DNA from: Amphritea sp. 1_MG-2023 | Lineage (GTDB): Bacteria; Pseudomonadota; Gammaproteobacteria; Pseudomonadales; Balneatricaceae | Assembly: GCF_030547545.1 (NCBI RefSeq) | Contig: NZ_JAUOQE010000010.1 | Coordinates: 1-64,000, forward strand | Direction: 5' to 3' | DNA length: 64,000 nucleotides | In this document: one piece after another, positions 25,681 through 34,007 of the stretch | Layout: each line of letters starts with the position of its first letter | Numbering within the stretch: position 1 is the first letter of the stretch | The notes under the pieces: model-generated | Seen by the model: only the letters and a program-made list of their open reading frames with translations | What the model was told of the DNA's origin: nothing | Database searches by the model: none | Made by a program: the position numbers and the translations under genes

Positions 25681-26526
25681 ATGATGTTTTCTGCTTGTAC
25701 TAAACGATTGACTGCACGTTCTGTTGCCATTGGTGTTGCTGGCGCAGTTTTGTCCCTGAGCTCATTGAGTGCGTTAGCATTTAAAGAGCCAGATAAGATT
25801 ATTTCCGGTTCTGATATGACCTTCTTTCCATATGAGTATATGGATAACAATCAGCCAGCGGGCTTTGATGTTGAGTTTTTAGCCGGTTTAGCGAAGGTTA
25901 TGGGGCGAGAGGCTGTCAATGTTGATACGCGCTGGGCCAACTTGATTCCAGGCTTGCGTGGAGGTCGTTTTGATATCATTAACTCCTCTATGTACATTAC
26001 TGCTGAGCGTATGAAAGTGATCGATATGATTCCCTATTTGAAAAGTGGCGAATCTATTCTATCAGTCAAGGGGAGCGAGTATCAGCCTAAGGTGCCTGAG
26101 GACTTTTGTGGTCATACTGTTGGCTCTATGGCAAGCACATCATGGTTAAAACAGTTGCAAAAACTGTCAGTGAATTACTGTGAGGCAAATGGGCTTGATC
26201 CGATTGCTATCAGAGAATATCCAACCGATCCTCAAACCACTCAGGCAATGTTGTCTAATGCTGTTGAGGCTCAGATTACTGACGCAGCGGTAGCGCGGGG
26301 TGTGATTGATAAAGTTGGTAATCGTGTCGTGATCTCTTCTAATACGCTGATTTATCCTGTGCTGAATGGCTTTGGTATCAAAAAAGGGAATGATGAAGTA
26401 AAAGATGCGCTAATCAAAGGGTTGGAGACGTTTAGCAAAACCCCTGAGTATGATGCCTTGTTGAAGAAGTATAACTTCCAAGCCCCAGCTGCGGCCGATA
26501 TCGAAGCTTTAATGCCTAAATCCTAA
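25681..26526 (+). CDS. Periplasmic substrate-binding protein, amino-acid type
   Basis: This about 281-aa protein has a signal peptide (positively charged start, then a hydrophobic run ending SLSALAF) and the SBP_bac_3 fold signatures SGSDMTFFPYEYMDNNQPAGFDVEFLAGL and RFDIINSSMYIT. It would deliver the substrate to the permease-ATPase fusion. Three consecutive ATG codons (25678, 25681, 25684) follow AGAGGAAGA; I chose the middle one on spacing. DFCGHTVG and NYCEANG supply a cysteine pair that may form a disulfide, as in related polar amino-acid binding proteins. Confidence 0.92.
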   Translation: MMFSACTKRLTARSVAIGVAGAVLSLSSLSALAFKEPDKIISGSDMTFFPYEYMDNNQPAGFDVEFLAGLAKVMGREAVNVDTRWANLIPGLRGGRFDIINSSMYITAERMKVIDMIPYLKSGESILSVKGSEYQPKVPEDFCGHTVGSMASTSWLKQLQKLSVNYCEANGLDPIAIREYPTDPQTTQAMLSNAVEAQITDAAVARGVIDKVGNRVVISSNTLIYPVLNGFGIKKGNDEVKDALIKGLETFSKTPEYDALLKKYNFQAPAAADIEALMPKS

Positions 26527-26533
26527 CAACTTT

Positions 26534-26563
26534 GCGTGCATAGCGGTCGTCTATGCACGCATT
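26534..26563 (+). terminator. Stem-loop after the binding-protein gene
   Basis: GCGTGCATAG at 26534-26543 pairs perfectly with CTATGCACGC at 26551-26560 over a seven-base loop. Only a weak T-rich tail follows, so it more likely stabilises the upstream mRNA or gives partial termination, a common arrangement after binding-protein genes. Confidence 0.7.
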
Positions 26564-26577
26564 TACCGGAGCAAATT

Positions 26578-27309
26578 ATGTCTCTTTCCCTCGAAGAACA
26601 AACGCGTATAGATCTCGCGGTCGCTTTTCGTATCGTTGCCCATTTGGGGATGCATGAGGCGGTAGCAAACCATTTTAGTGCTGCTGTTTCAGCTGATGGT
26701 AAGCAGTTTCTTATCAACCCTAAGTGGATGCATTTTTCGCGTATTCGTGCCAGTGATTTACTGTTACTCAATGCCGATGATGCGTCTAATAAAGATAACC
26801 CTCAAGTCGATGCGACGGCGTGGTCGATTCATGGACAACTGCACCAACAATTGCCACATGTGCGTGTAGCGATGCATTTGCATCCGGTGTATAGCACGGC
26901 TGTTTCCACGATGGAAAATCCGCATATTCCGCCTATCGATCAGAATACTGCTCGCTATTTCAATCGGGTCTCTGTCGATACGATGTTTGGTGGCATGGCA
27001 GACACGGTGGCTGAAGGTGAGCGTTTAGTCGGTTTATTAAAAAATAATAGTCGTCTGTTGATGGGGAATCATGGCGTCATGGTTACCGGTACCGATATCG
27101 GTATGGCCTTTGATGATATCTGGACATTAGAACGCGCGTGCCAAATTCTGGTGACCGCTTGGTCAACCGGTCGCCCTTTGAATATCCTCTCCGATGAAGT
27201 TGCTGAAAAAACCGCTCGAGATTGGGAAAAATTTGCAGACTTCTCGCGGCAGCACTTTGAAGAGATGAAGGCTTTGATGATCAAGCAAGACCCATCCGTA
27301 CTCGACTAA
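26578..27309 (+). CDS. Class II aldolase/adducin family protein
   Basis: This 243-aa protein is a zinc-dependent class II aldolase-type enzyme. The metal-binding HLHPVYST and the NHGVMVTG motif are present, as is NHFSAAVSADGKQFLINP near the start. Family members cleave or epimerise phosphorylated sugars, or decarboxylate. In this cluster it could split a hydroxylated intermediate. GGAG lies seven bases before the ATG at 26578; the upstream in-frame ATG at 26536 falls inside the hairpin and was rejected. Confidence 0.9.
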   Translation: MSLSLEEQTRIDLAVAFRIVAHLGMHEAVANHFSAAVSADGKQFLINPKWMHFSRIRASDLLLLNADDASNKDNPQVDATAWSIHGQLHQQLPHVRVAMHLHPVYSTAVSTMENPHIPPIDQNTARYFNRVSVDTMFGGMADTVAEGERLVGLLKNNSRLLMGNHGVMVTGTDIGMAFDDIWTLERACQILVTAWSTGRPLNILSDEVAEKTARDWEKFADFSRQHFEEMKALMIKQDPSVLD

Positions 27310-27346
27310 ATCGAGGATACATATAACGAAATTATGGAGAATACGG

Positions 27347-28330
27347 ATGAGTATTATATTAAACACGCCTATTACCGCGCCTTCCGCTTGGAAAGGTTCG
27401 GAACTCGCTCAAGATGATACTTGGATTTTCCACCTATCAGATGCCAGTCTGAGTGACATTGCAGATGCTTTGGCGAGATGTCACGCCAGTGGTGTCAAAG
27501 CGCCCGATATGGCAAAGGAGCACTTTCCGGTTAAAGGGCAGCTAAAAGAAGATATTGCATTTTTTTGCGAAGAGTTAGAAAACGGTCGAGGCTTTATTCT
27601 TATCCGTGGGTTAAACAAAGCGGGTTATGATGAAGAGGATCTATCGACCATCTATTATGGTATTGGTCTGCATATGGGGATACCCGTCAGCCAGAACCCG
27701 AAAGGGGATATGCTGGGGGTTGTCGCGAGTATTGCTGATCCAAACCAGCGTGATTCCCGCGTATATGAAACGAATACTTATCTGCCTTACCACACAGATT
27801 TATCTGATGTTGTGGGACTGTTATCTATTCGAAAAGCTAAAAGCGGCGGCATGAGTAGCCTCGTTAGCGCAGTTACGGTGTATAACGAAATTTTGAATAA
27901 ACACCCAGAATATATCGGTTTGCTGTACCGACCATTATATTACAATCATTTAGGCGAAGATCTTCCAAGTTTGACACCATTATTTAGTTTCCATAATGGC
28001 AAGCTTGCCTGTCGATATTTGCGGAAATATATTGAAGATGGTCATGCAATTCGCAACATCAAGCTATCAACCGTTGAAATTGAAGCTCTGGATCTGATCG
28101 ACTCTATTATCCATGATAAGACGATTTCTATGGATATGATGCTAGAAGCTGGAGATATACAGTTTGCTAACAATTATACGGTTATGCACTCTCGTACCCG
28201 TTTTGAAGATGATGATGATCCAGAGAAAGCCCGAAGATTGCTACGTCTGTGGTTAAAAATGCCAAATGCTCGTAGCCTAGCACCAGAATTCCCTGGTAGG
28301 AATGGCATTCCAAGGGTACTGACAAGTTAA
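27347..28330 (+). CDS. TauD/TfdA-family dioxygenase
   Basis: This 327-aa protein has the Fe(II) ligand motif YHTD near residue 148 and a distal His in NNYTVMHSRTRF, with RRLLRLWLK supplying the 2-oxoglutarate-binding Arg. TauD/TfdA-type enzymes hydroxylate small molecules using 2-oxoglutarate and O2. It follows the aldolase gene after 37 bases, with GGAG upstream of its ATG, and is the last gene of the plus-strand arm. Together with the PhyH protein it gives this locus two 2-oxoglutarate oxygenases. Just after its stop the IS6 remnant begins. Confidence 0.9.
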   Translation: MSIILNTPITAPSAWKGSELAQDDTWIFHLSDASLSDIADALARCHASGVKAPDMAKEHFPVKGQLKEDIAFFCEELENGRGFILIRGLNKAGYDEEDLSTIYYGIGLHMGIPVSQNPKGDMLGVVASIADPNQRDSRVYETNTYLPYHTDLSDVVGLLSIRKAKSGGMSSLVSAVTVYNEILNKHPEYIGLLYRPLYYNHLGEDLPSLTPLFSFHNGKLACRYLRKYIEDGHAIRNIKLSTVEIEALDLIDSIIHDKTISMDMMLEAGDIQFANNYTVMHSRTRFEDDDDPEKARRLLRLWLKMPNARSLAPEFPGRNGIPRVLTS

Positions 28331-28372
28331 CGCGCAACGGGTAACAATCATCTTCTGAATAAACTAACTTGC

Positions 28373-29049
28373 TACTACAAACGTCACCGTCTTCCGTCAG
28401 AAATCATCCAGCATGCGGTTTGGTTATATTATCGCTTTAACCTCAGCTATCGAGATGTAGAAGATCTGTTGGCTGAATGAGCAATCATTGTAAGCTACGA
28501 AGCCATTAGGTTGCGGTGTAATAAGTTTTGTCTTCAATATGCTCAGCAATTGAAGCGGAAGAGTCGAGGTTTTGGTGATACGCTCTTTATTGATGAAGTT
28601 TTCGTCAAGATCAACGGCAAACAACAATATCTGTGGCGCGCAGTAGACCAGGATGGATATGTGATTGATGTCTTTTTACAGGAGCGTCGTAATAGCATGG
28701 CTGCGAAGCGATTCCTGCAACGTCTGATTGCATCTAATCAAGGTAGACCACGGAAGTTTGTTACCGATAAGCTGGGTAGTTATCGCGTAGCTCACCGAGA
28801 GCAGATGCTGACGTTATCCACGATACATTTCAGTATACAAACATGAAGGCAGAGTTTTCTCATCAGGCTACTCGGGCAAGAGAACGTGGTATGCGGCTGT
28901 TTAAATCAATAGATCAGGCGCAGAGATTTTTAAGTGCTCATGCTGTGGTTCATAACCTTTTCAATCTTGGTAGAGGGATGGTTTCAATATCGAGCTATCG
29001 GAATTTCAGGGAAGGTGTGTTTAATGAATGGAGAGAAGCCACTGCTTAA
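28373..29049 (+). pseudogene. IS6-family transposase, inactivated
   Basis: The translation reads YYKRHRLPSEIIQHAVWLYYRF, then RDVEDLLAE, a stop (TGA where related proteins have Arg, a CGA to TGA change), then FIDEVFVKINGKQQYLWRAVD, VTDKLGSYRVAHREQM, and after a one-base shift EFSHQATRARERGMRLFKS and FREGVFNEWREATA. This is an almost full-length IS6-type DDE transposase with one nonsense mutation and one single-base deletion (about 28810). Its N-terminus is missing a few residues. I did not recognise the element's terminal inverted repeats. Confidence 0.9.
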
Positions 29050-29228
29050 GGCTTCTCGCTTGATTCTGGTTTGGGTGATGACGTTAACTTGTCAGTACCC
29101 AGTTGAGGTTTCGTATTTGGTGGGGATTATCAATATGAAAAAGAGCTATGAAAGTAGCTCAGTCTCAGCTAGGTATTAATGGTTATTGAGCTATTTTAAG
29201 CGTTGCAGTGGGGCTTGGCAGCTATGTT

Positions 29229-29372
29229 TTATAAAAAACCATATTGGTGTCGATGCAGAACAGGGTTAACTCACAGTTTAAGCACGGCAGCCGCCAACGT
29301 ACACGACATCACAGAAACAGAAAATCTTCTTCATGGCGAGGAGACCTTTATCTCGGCGGATTCAGGTTATAG
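29229..29372 (+). pseudogene. IS5-family transposase fragment
   Basis: Two frames together give NHIGVDAEQ then [26 protein letters not shown] and ADSGYR, matching the central part of IS5-family transposases. A one-base frameshift near 29263 separates them. Both ends are truncated and the 3' side runs into the integrase stump. Confidence 0.85.
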
Positions 29373-29536
29373 ACACCAATGGATAGTAGTTTCTCTTTAC
29401 CATTGAAGCGGTACTTCAAACGCCAGTATCTACCCCCGTTAGGCTTAACCAGTAAATATAAGCCTTTCTCGTCAGTGAGCTTATAGCTTTTATCTTTTGG
29501 TTTTGCTGCTTGAACCTGCTTGTGAGTGATCGCCAT
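29373..29536 (-). pseudogene. Tyrosine integrase N-terminal stump (P4-type arm-binding domain)
   Basis: From the ATG at 29536 the frame encodes MAITHKQVQAAKPKDKSYKL, then GLYLLVKPNGGRYWRLKYRF and KLLSIGVY, the N-terminal DUF4102-type arm-binding domain of P4-like integrases. It stops a few codons after joining the IS5 fragment, so the catalytic domain is lost. It lies about 210 bases from the 3' end of ssrA, the classic target of such integrases. Confidence 0.9.
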
Positions 29537-29558
29537 AACTAACCCATTCCTTTTGGTT

Positions 29559-29633
29559 GGGGGTATGCCGTTTGGGGGTACCTGTTTGAAGTACCCCTAA
29601 TTACCCCCAGAAGTACCCCTTGATACGGGGGTA
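29559..29633. repeat. Cluster of six TACCCC/GGGGTA repeats, putative integrase arm sites
   Basis: GGGGGTA occurs at 29559, 29574 and 29627, and its complement TACCCC(C) at 29592, 29602 and 29614. Short repeated sites between an integrase gene and its attachment site are typical of arm-type binding sites. They lie between the integrase stump and ssrA, as expected. Confidence 0.7.
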
Positions 29634-29705
29634 TTTTATGAAGGTTGATCGGAACCCGTAGAAATGAGAATAGGTGCGAAAGTGAGGAAATTCATGGTTT
29701 CAGGC

Positions 29706-29732
29706 ATAAAAAAAGACGTCCTAGGACGTCTT
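29706..29732 (-). terminator. Intrinsic terminator of ssrA
   Basis: On the minus strand AAGACGTCC pairs with GGACGTCTT around TA, followed by seven T, 13 bases beyond the encoded CCA end of tmRNA. Confidence 0.92.
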
Positions 29733-29744
29733 CGTTTATCAATT

Positions 29745-29775
29745 TGGTGGAGGTGGCGGGTTTCGAACCCGCGTC
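29745..29775. other. Probable attachment site in the 3' end of ssrA
   Basis: The last 30 bases of tmRNA, the T-arm and acceptor half (contains TTCGAA and ends in CCA), are a well-known integration target. The adjacent integrase stump suggests that an element inserted here and that the duplicated core reconstituted the gene. I could not find a convincing second copy in the window. Confidence 0.5.
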
Positions 29776-30103
29776 CGCCAATCCTCTGCCTCTAGATCTA
29801 CATGTTTAGACACTTCTATTCAGTTAACCCAGCACGGCCCGAAGGTCAGGGCGTTTAGGGCGAGCCTCTTTAGTTTTAACCCTTCGTCTTGAGACAAAGC
29901 TTCCGGGCGATTCTATCTCGAATGACACTGCAAAATCCTCTAGTTATAGACACCTGAAGGAGCAGCGCAAGCAGACTTAAGCTGCTAGAGCGTAGTTATC
30001 GTCGTTTGCAACTATAACTGTGTAGTAATTGATTTACGTGATTCACTACACTCACGACATGCACCAAAGGGTTCGCAATCGGCGTCGAAGCCAAGTCACC
30101 CCC
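29745..30103 (-). ncRNA. ssrA: tmRNA (SsrA)
   Basis: tmRNA rescues ribosomes stalled on mRNAs without stop codons. The 5' end GGGGGTGACTTGGCTTCGAC and 3' end ending in encoded CCA form the tRNA-like half. The tag reading frame, at 29977-30009 on the minus strand, encodes ANDDNYALAA followed by TAA, a standard gammaproteobacterial degradation tag. The gene is 359 bases and is followed by a strong terminator. smpB, encoding its protein partner, lies 123 bases away on the same strand. Confidence 0.97.
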
Positions 30104-30178
30104 ATAGTAGTTCCGACCACATGACAAACTGAAAGTTCGCTTTAACGAATAGCGGTTTGTTATGTCAGACGGGCCGGC

Positions 30179-30184
30179 ATTATA
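30179..30184 (-). promoter_or_regulatory. Candidate -10 box of ssrA
   Basis: TATAAT on the minus strand lies about 75 bases upstream of the mature tmRNA 5' end, leaving room for a processed leader. A matching -35 is not obvious. Confidence 0.4.
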
Positions 30185-30226
30185 GCCGGTTTATAGCAAG
30201 AATATAGCTTTATCTTTTAAACGTGA

Positions 30227-30700
30227 TTATTTTGCCGCCAAAACACGTTGTTTTTGACGGTTCCAGTCGCGTTCTTTTTCAGTTTGACGCTTGTCATGTT
30301 GCTTCTTACCCTTGGCTAAGGCGATTTCGCATTTGACTCGATCATTCTTCCAATAGAGTGCGAGCGCGATGCAGGTAAAGCCTTTTGCCTGTACGGCACC
30401 GATCAGACGATCGATTTCGCGGCGGTGAAGCAGTAGCTTACGTTGCCGGGTTGGTTCAGCTATCACATGGGTCGCTGCTGTTTTAAGTGGTGTAAAATGG
30501 GCGCCAACGAGCCACGCTTCGCCGTTATGTAAGACTATATAGGAGTCTACAAGCTGGCCGCGTCCTTCGCGGAGGCTTTTTACTTCCCATCCGGTGAGTG
30601 ATAATCCAGCCTCGAACTTAGTATCAATTGCATACTCGTGTCGGGCTTTCTTATTCTGACAGATGGTGTTGCCACTGGGTTTTGCTTTCTTCTTTGCCAT
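30227..30700 (-). CDS. smpB: SsrA-binding protein SmpB
   Basis: SmpB binds tmRNA and brings it to stalled ribosomes. This 157-aa protein has the signatures [30 protein letters not shown] and the basic C-terminal tail [17 protein letters not shown] that enters the mRNA channel. It is encoded immediately upstream of ssrA on the same strand, a functional pairing seen in many bacteria. Confidence 0.97.
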   Translation of the reverse strand: MAKKKAKPSGNTICQNKKARHEYAIDTKFEAGLSLTGWEVKSLREGRGQLVDSYIVLHNGEAWLVGAHFTPLKTAATHVIAEPTRQRKLLLHRREIDRLIGAVQAKGFTCIALALYWKNDRVKCEIALAKGKKQHDKRQTEKERDWNRQKQRVLAAK

Positions 30701-30895
30701 GGAGCGGGATTATATAGAGCGTTACAGTTCAAGGAAAGAGAATTGAGTGACAAGAGGCGTTGTTCGTTGAACAGCGGTGTTAAAAGGGCTTTTTTAGTTT
30801 GTATCTGGCGTGAATCATTGAACTAAGTGGCTAAAATATGGACAATGCCCGGCTGTTTTATGATTTGAAATATTCGTCTACTTTAAGAGAATGAC

Positions 30896-32260
30896 ATGAA
30901 AGATCGTCAAAATATTCATGGTTCATGGGCCAGTCGTTGGGTTTTTATTATGGCGGCGACAGGTTCGGCTGTTGGCTTAGGGAATATTTGGAAGTTTCCT
31001 TATATTGCCGGTGAAAATGGCGGTGGTGCCTTTGTGCTGGTGTATCTGGTCTGTATTTTAGCGGTCGGTGTACCGATTATGATGGCTGAGGTACTGGTGG
31101 GAAGGCGTGGGCGGCAGAGCCCGATTAACTCGATGCGTGAAGTGGCCATGGAGGCCGATCATTCTCCGAAGTGGGCGTTAGTTGGTTGGATTGGCGCGTT
31201 GGCGGGTTTCTTGATTTTCTCGTTTTATTCCGTCGTTGCTGGCTGGGTATTGGCGTATGTTGCCGCGATGGCCAACGGCGATTTTCTTGAGATCGGCAGT
31301 GAGCAGGCCGGTCAGGTCTTTAATCAGTTATTGTCTGATCCGCAAACCTTGTTAATCTGGCATTCTGTATTTGTCGTGTTGGTTATGGCGGTGTTGATGG
31401 GCGGGGTTAATAAAGGCCTCGAACGCGCCACCAAAATCATGATGCCGGCGTTATTTGTGCTGTTACTGTTGCTGCTAGGTTATTCAATGTCGTCAGGATC
31501 GTTTGGCGAAGGGTTGGATTTCTTATTCCATTTTGATCCATCTGAGCTCTCGTGGAATGCGGTATTGGTGGCCTTAGGGCATTCGTTTTTCACGCTGTCT
31601 CTGGGAATGGGGTCGATTATGGCGTATGGCTCTTATATGCCCAAGAGTGCCTCAATCGGCAGTACCGTGTTGACGATAGCGGCGTTGGATACAGTGGTGG
31701 CCTTGGTGGCCGGTATGGCGATTTTCCCGATCGTCTTTGCTAACTCGCTGGACCCCGCCGCCGGACCTGGACTGATGTTTATTACCCTGCCGGTCGCTTT
31801 TGGACATATGCCTGGTGGGCAGGTCTTTGGCTTTCTGTTTTTTGTGCTGGTGGGATTAGCCGCTTGGACATCGGCCATTTCGCTGATGGAACCGGGTGTC
31901 GCATGGATGGTTGAACGGTTTGGCCTGAAACGTGCGCCTGTATGCATTATGCTGGGGATCGTAGTGTGGTTGCTAGGTATTGGCGCGTTGAGTTCATTTA
32001 ATTTTGGTAGCGATATCGCGCTTTTTGGGCTGAATATTTTCGACTTCCTAGATTTTATTACCGCGAATATTTTCTTGCCGTTGGGTGGATTGTTTGTCGC
32101 GCTATTTGCCGGTTGGATTTTGAATCAACGTATCACGCAAAACGAACTGGCTATTGCCGTGCCGAGCGTATACAAAGCGTGGTCTGTTATGATCCGCTAC
32201 GTTGCGCCACTGGCGGTGGCGGCGATCTTTATTTTCAATCTGATCGACAAATTAGGCTGA
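30896..32260 (+). CDS. Sodium-dependent transporter (NSS/SNF family)
   Basis: This 454-aa membrane protein has the neurotransmitter:sodium symporter signature GSAVGLGNIWKFPY and the unwound TM1 sodium site, plus ENGGGAFVLVYL. About 11-12 membrane segments are visible. It would import an amino acid with Na+ across the inner membrane, as LeuT and TnaT do. The substrate cannot be assigned. It lies divergent from smpB and just four bases upstream of ratA, so it may share that transcript. Use of a sodium symporter fits a marine organism. Confidence 0.93.
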   Translation: MKDRQNIHGSWASRWVFIMAATGSAVGLGNIWKFPYIAGENGGGAFVLVYLVCILAVGVPIMMAEVLVGRRGRQSPINSMREVAMEADHSPKWALVGWIGALAGFLIFSFYSVVAGWVLAYVAAMANGDFLEIGSEQAGQVFNQLLSDPQTLLIWHSVFVVLVMAVLMGGVNKGLERATKIMMPALFVLLLLLLGYSMSSGSFGEGLDFLFHFDPSELSWNAVLVALGHSFFTLSLGMGSIMAYGSYMPKSASIGSTVLTIAALDTVVALVAGMAIFPIVFANSLDPAAGPGLMFITLPVAFGHMPGGQVFGFLFFVLVGLAAWTSAISLMEPGVAWMVERFGLKRAPVCIMLGIVVWLLGIGALSSFNFGSDIALFGLNIFDFLDFITANIFLPLGGLFVALFAGWILNQRITQNELAIAVPSVYKAWSVMIRYVAPLAVAAIFIFNLIDKLG

Positions 32261-32264
32261 TAAC

Positions 32265-32696
32265 ATGACTCAGGTAGATCGGAGCGCGTTGGTGCTCCAT
32301 ACGGCAGAGCAGATGTTTGATCTGGTCAATGATGTAGAACGTTACCCTGATTTTTTGCCGTGGTGTTCTGGTAGTACGCTGATTGAATCGACGGAAACGA
32401 CCATGCAGGCGAGTTTGCGGGTGGCTAAAGCGGGCCTTAAGTATAGCTTTACCACGCGTAACGAGATGGAACGCCCCAAGGTTATTCGTCTTGAATTGGT
32501 TGAAGGGCCTTTTTCCAGTCTGTCCGGTGAATGGACATTTAAGCCACTGAGTGACGAGGCTTGCAAGGTCAGTTTAAGCCTGAGTTTTGCTTTTGCCGGT
32601 AAACTGACAAATCTGGCAATGAGTAAGGTGTTTAATCAGATGGCGGTGACAATGGTCGAAGCCTTTGTTGACCGTGCTGATAAAATTTACGGCTAA
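32265..32696 (+). CDS. ratA: RatA/Coq10-like START-domain protein
   Basis: This 143-aa protein (QMFDLVNDVERYPDFLPWCSG) belongs to the SRPBCC/polyketide-cyclase Coq10 family. In E. coli, RatA (YfjG) was reported as a toxin that blocks 70S ribosome assembly, while homologues of this fold bind ubiquinone. It starts four bases after the transporter stop codon and is followed by rnfH, the usual ratA-rnfH pair. Confidence 0.93.
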   Translation: MTQVDRSALVLHTAEQMFDLVNDVERYPDFLPWCSGSTLIESTETTMQASLRVAKAGLKYSFTTRNEMERPKVIRLELVEGPFSSLSGEWTFKPLSDEACKVSLSLSFAFAGKLTNLAMSKVFNQMAVTMVEAFVDRADKIYG

Positions 32697-32718
32697 GGCT
32701 GGAAAGAGAGTAGTTAAG

Positions 32719-33030
32719 ATGACAGATATGATAAATGTTGAGGTGGCTTACGCACTACCGGAGCAGCAGAAAATTATCTCGTTGCAAGTTGAAGAGGGAT
32801 GTTCTGCTTATGATGCGGTGGTGCAATCTGGGATTGTGAATATCTACCCTCAGATTGATATTGAACATGATCCGATGGGGATTTTTGGTAAGGCGATAGC
32901 GGATCCAAAGAAGCATGTGCTTAAAGCGGCTCAACGGGTAGAAATTTATCGTCCCTTAATTGCCGATCCTAAAGAGGTGCGCGCACGTAGGGCTGCTAAA
33001 GCAAAAGCAGAACGTGAAGCTCAGCACTAA
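32719..33030 (+). CDS. rnfH: RnfH family ubiquitin-like protein
   Basis: This 103-aa protein of the RnfH/RatB family (VEVAYALPEQQKIISLQV and GKAIADPKKHVLKAAQRVEIYRPL) has a beta-grasp fold and is usually paired with RatA. Its biochemical role is not settled. The ATG at 32719 with AAGAGAG upstream is chosen over an in-frame ATG overlapping ratA at 32665. The C-terminal stretch is rich in Lys, Arg and Ala. Confidence 0.92.
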   Translation: MTDMINVEVAYALPEQQKIISLQVEEGCSAYDAVVQSGIVNIYPQIDIEHDPMGIFGKAIADPKKHVLKAAQRVEIYRPLIADPKEVRARRAAKAKAEREAQH

Positions 33031-33040
33031 TGGAGAAATG

Positions 33041-33079
33041 AGCACCACCAAACTTGGATTATTCAGTTTTGGTGGTGCT
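33041..33079. terminator. Bidirectional hairpin between rnfH and bamE
   Basis: AGCACCACCAAA (33041-33052) pairs perfectly with TTTGGTGGTGCT (33068-33079). The genes converge here. T-runs are short on both strands. Confidence 0.7.
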
Positions 33080-33088
33080 TAATGGCTG

Positions 33089-33424
33089 TTACTCAGTATT
33101 GCCCGGACGGAAGTCACCGGCAAGGCCAGATAGCTTGCCGCTATCATCGAACAGCACCGTTAGGTTCTGTTGCGTGACGATACCCGTTTCGCCGGATTGA
33201 TTACGGTAGATGTAATCCCAGCGATTGTCGTTGAAGCTATCGGTGATCAGTGGGGTACCCAGTACGTAACGGACTTGATTTTGAGTCATGCCTGGCCGCA
33301 GAGTATCGACCATTTCCTGAGTGACGACATTCCCCTGTGGGACATCAATTTTGTAAACACCGGGAAATTCAGCACAGCCGGATAGTAAAATAGCAGTGAT
33401 AACGCTAATAAGAATTTTTTGCAT
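33089..33424 (-). CDS. bamE: Outer membrane assembly lipoprotein BamE
   Basis: BamE is a small lipoprotein of the BAM complex that inserts beta-barrel proteins in the outer membrane. This 111-aa protein has a lipoprotein signal peptide ending LLSGC and the BamE stretch VDTLRPGMTQNQVRYVLGTPL. The ATG at 33424 gives a normal signal peptide; an in-frame ATG at 33484 would add a hydrophilic extension. It is divergent from fur, as in many gammaproteobacteria. Confidence 0.94.
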   Translation of the reverse strand: MQKILISVITAILLSGCAEFPGVYKIDVPQGNVVTQEMVDTLRPGMTQNQVRYVLGTPLITDSFNDNRWDYIYRNQSGETGIVTQQNLTVLFDDSGKLSGLAGDFRPGNTE

Positions 33425-33514
33425 TAGTAAATGACTTCCACTTTCGCGCATAAAATCAGATAATTGAGATCGCAAGTCTAACATTCGTTTAGATAAACAG
33501 CATAGAGAAAGATT

Positions 33515-33940
33515 ATGGGACTTGAAAATCAGGAATTACGCAACGCAGGATTGAAGGTTACCCTGCCGCGGGTAAAAATTTATCAAATTCTTGAGAAAGC
33601 TGGTGAAGGTGATCATTTCAGCGCTGAAGATATTTATAAAATTCTGTTGGAACAGAACGAAGATGTTGGACTCGCGACCGTATATCGCGTGTTAACTCAA
33701 TTTGAAGGTGCAGGGCTAGTATCCCGCCATCACTTTGAGGGCGGCCATTCCGTATTTGAGCTGACTCAGGACGAGCAGCATGACCATATCGTTTGTGTGA
33801 AGTGCGGTAAGGTGCGGGAGTTTAGCGACCCACGGTTGAAAGAGCGTCAGGATCAAGTCGCTCGTGAGCTGGGATTTAAAATTACAGATCGTACACTGTA
33901 TCTCTACGGTGAGTGTGCCGATGGTTGTGATCCGAAGTAA
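33515..33940 (+). CDS. fur: Ferric uptake regulator Fur
   Basis: Fur represses iron acquisition genes when loaded with Fe(II). This 141-aa protein begins ENQELRNAGLKVTLPRVKI and has the metal-binding motif HDHIVCVKCGKVREF and a second CxxxxC (GECADGC) at the C-terminus. The winged helix is near residues 20-80. It is divergent from bamE with about 90 bases between starts. It is followed by a bidirectional terminator shared with recN. Confidence 0.96.
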   Translation: MGLENQELRNAGLKVTLPRVKIYQILEKAGEGDHFSAEDIYKILLEQNEDVGLATVYRVLTQFEGAGLVSRHHFEGGHSVFELTQDEQHDHIVCVKCGKVREFSDPRLKERQDQVARELGFKITDRTLYLYGECADGCDPK

Positions 33941-33966
33941 TTAGACTTCTCTAATGTTTTCACAAA

Positions 33967-33988
33967 AAAACCGGCGATTGCCGGTTTT
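33967..33988. terminator. Bidirectional terminator between fur and recN
   Basis: AAAACCGGC and GCCGGTTTT form a nine-bp stem with a four-base loop and A/T runs on both sides, positioned between convergent genes. Confidence 0.9.
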
Positions 33989-34007
33989 CTTGGTTTTACA
34001 CGCTAGG

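Noticed and set aside
29559-29633. TACCCC repeats as a CRISPR or iteron origin
   Set aside because: Repeats are six to seven bases in mixed orientation with no replication gene; position next to an integrase fits arm sites better.
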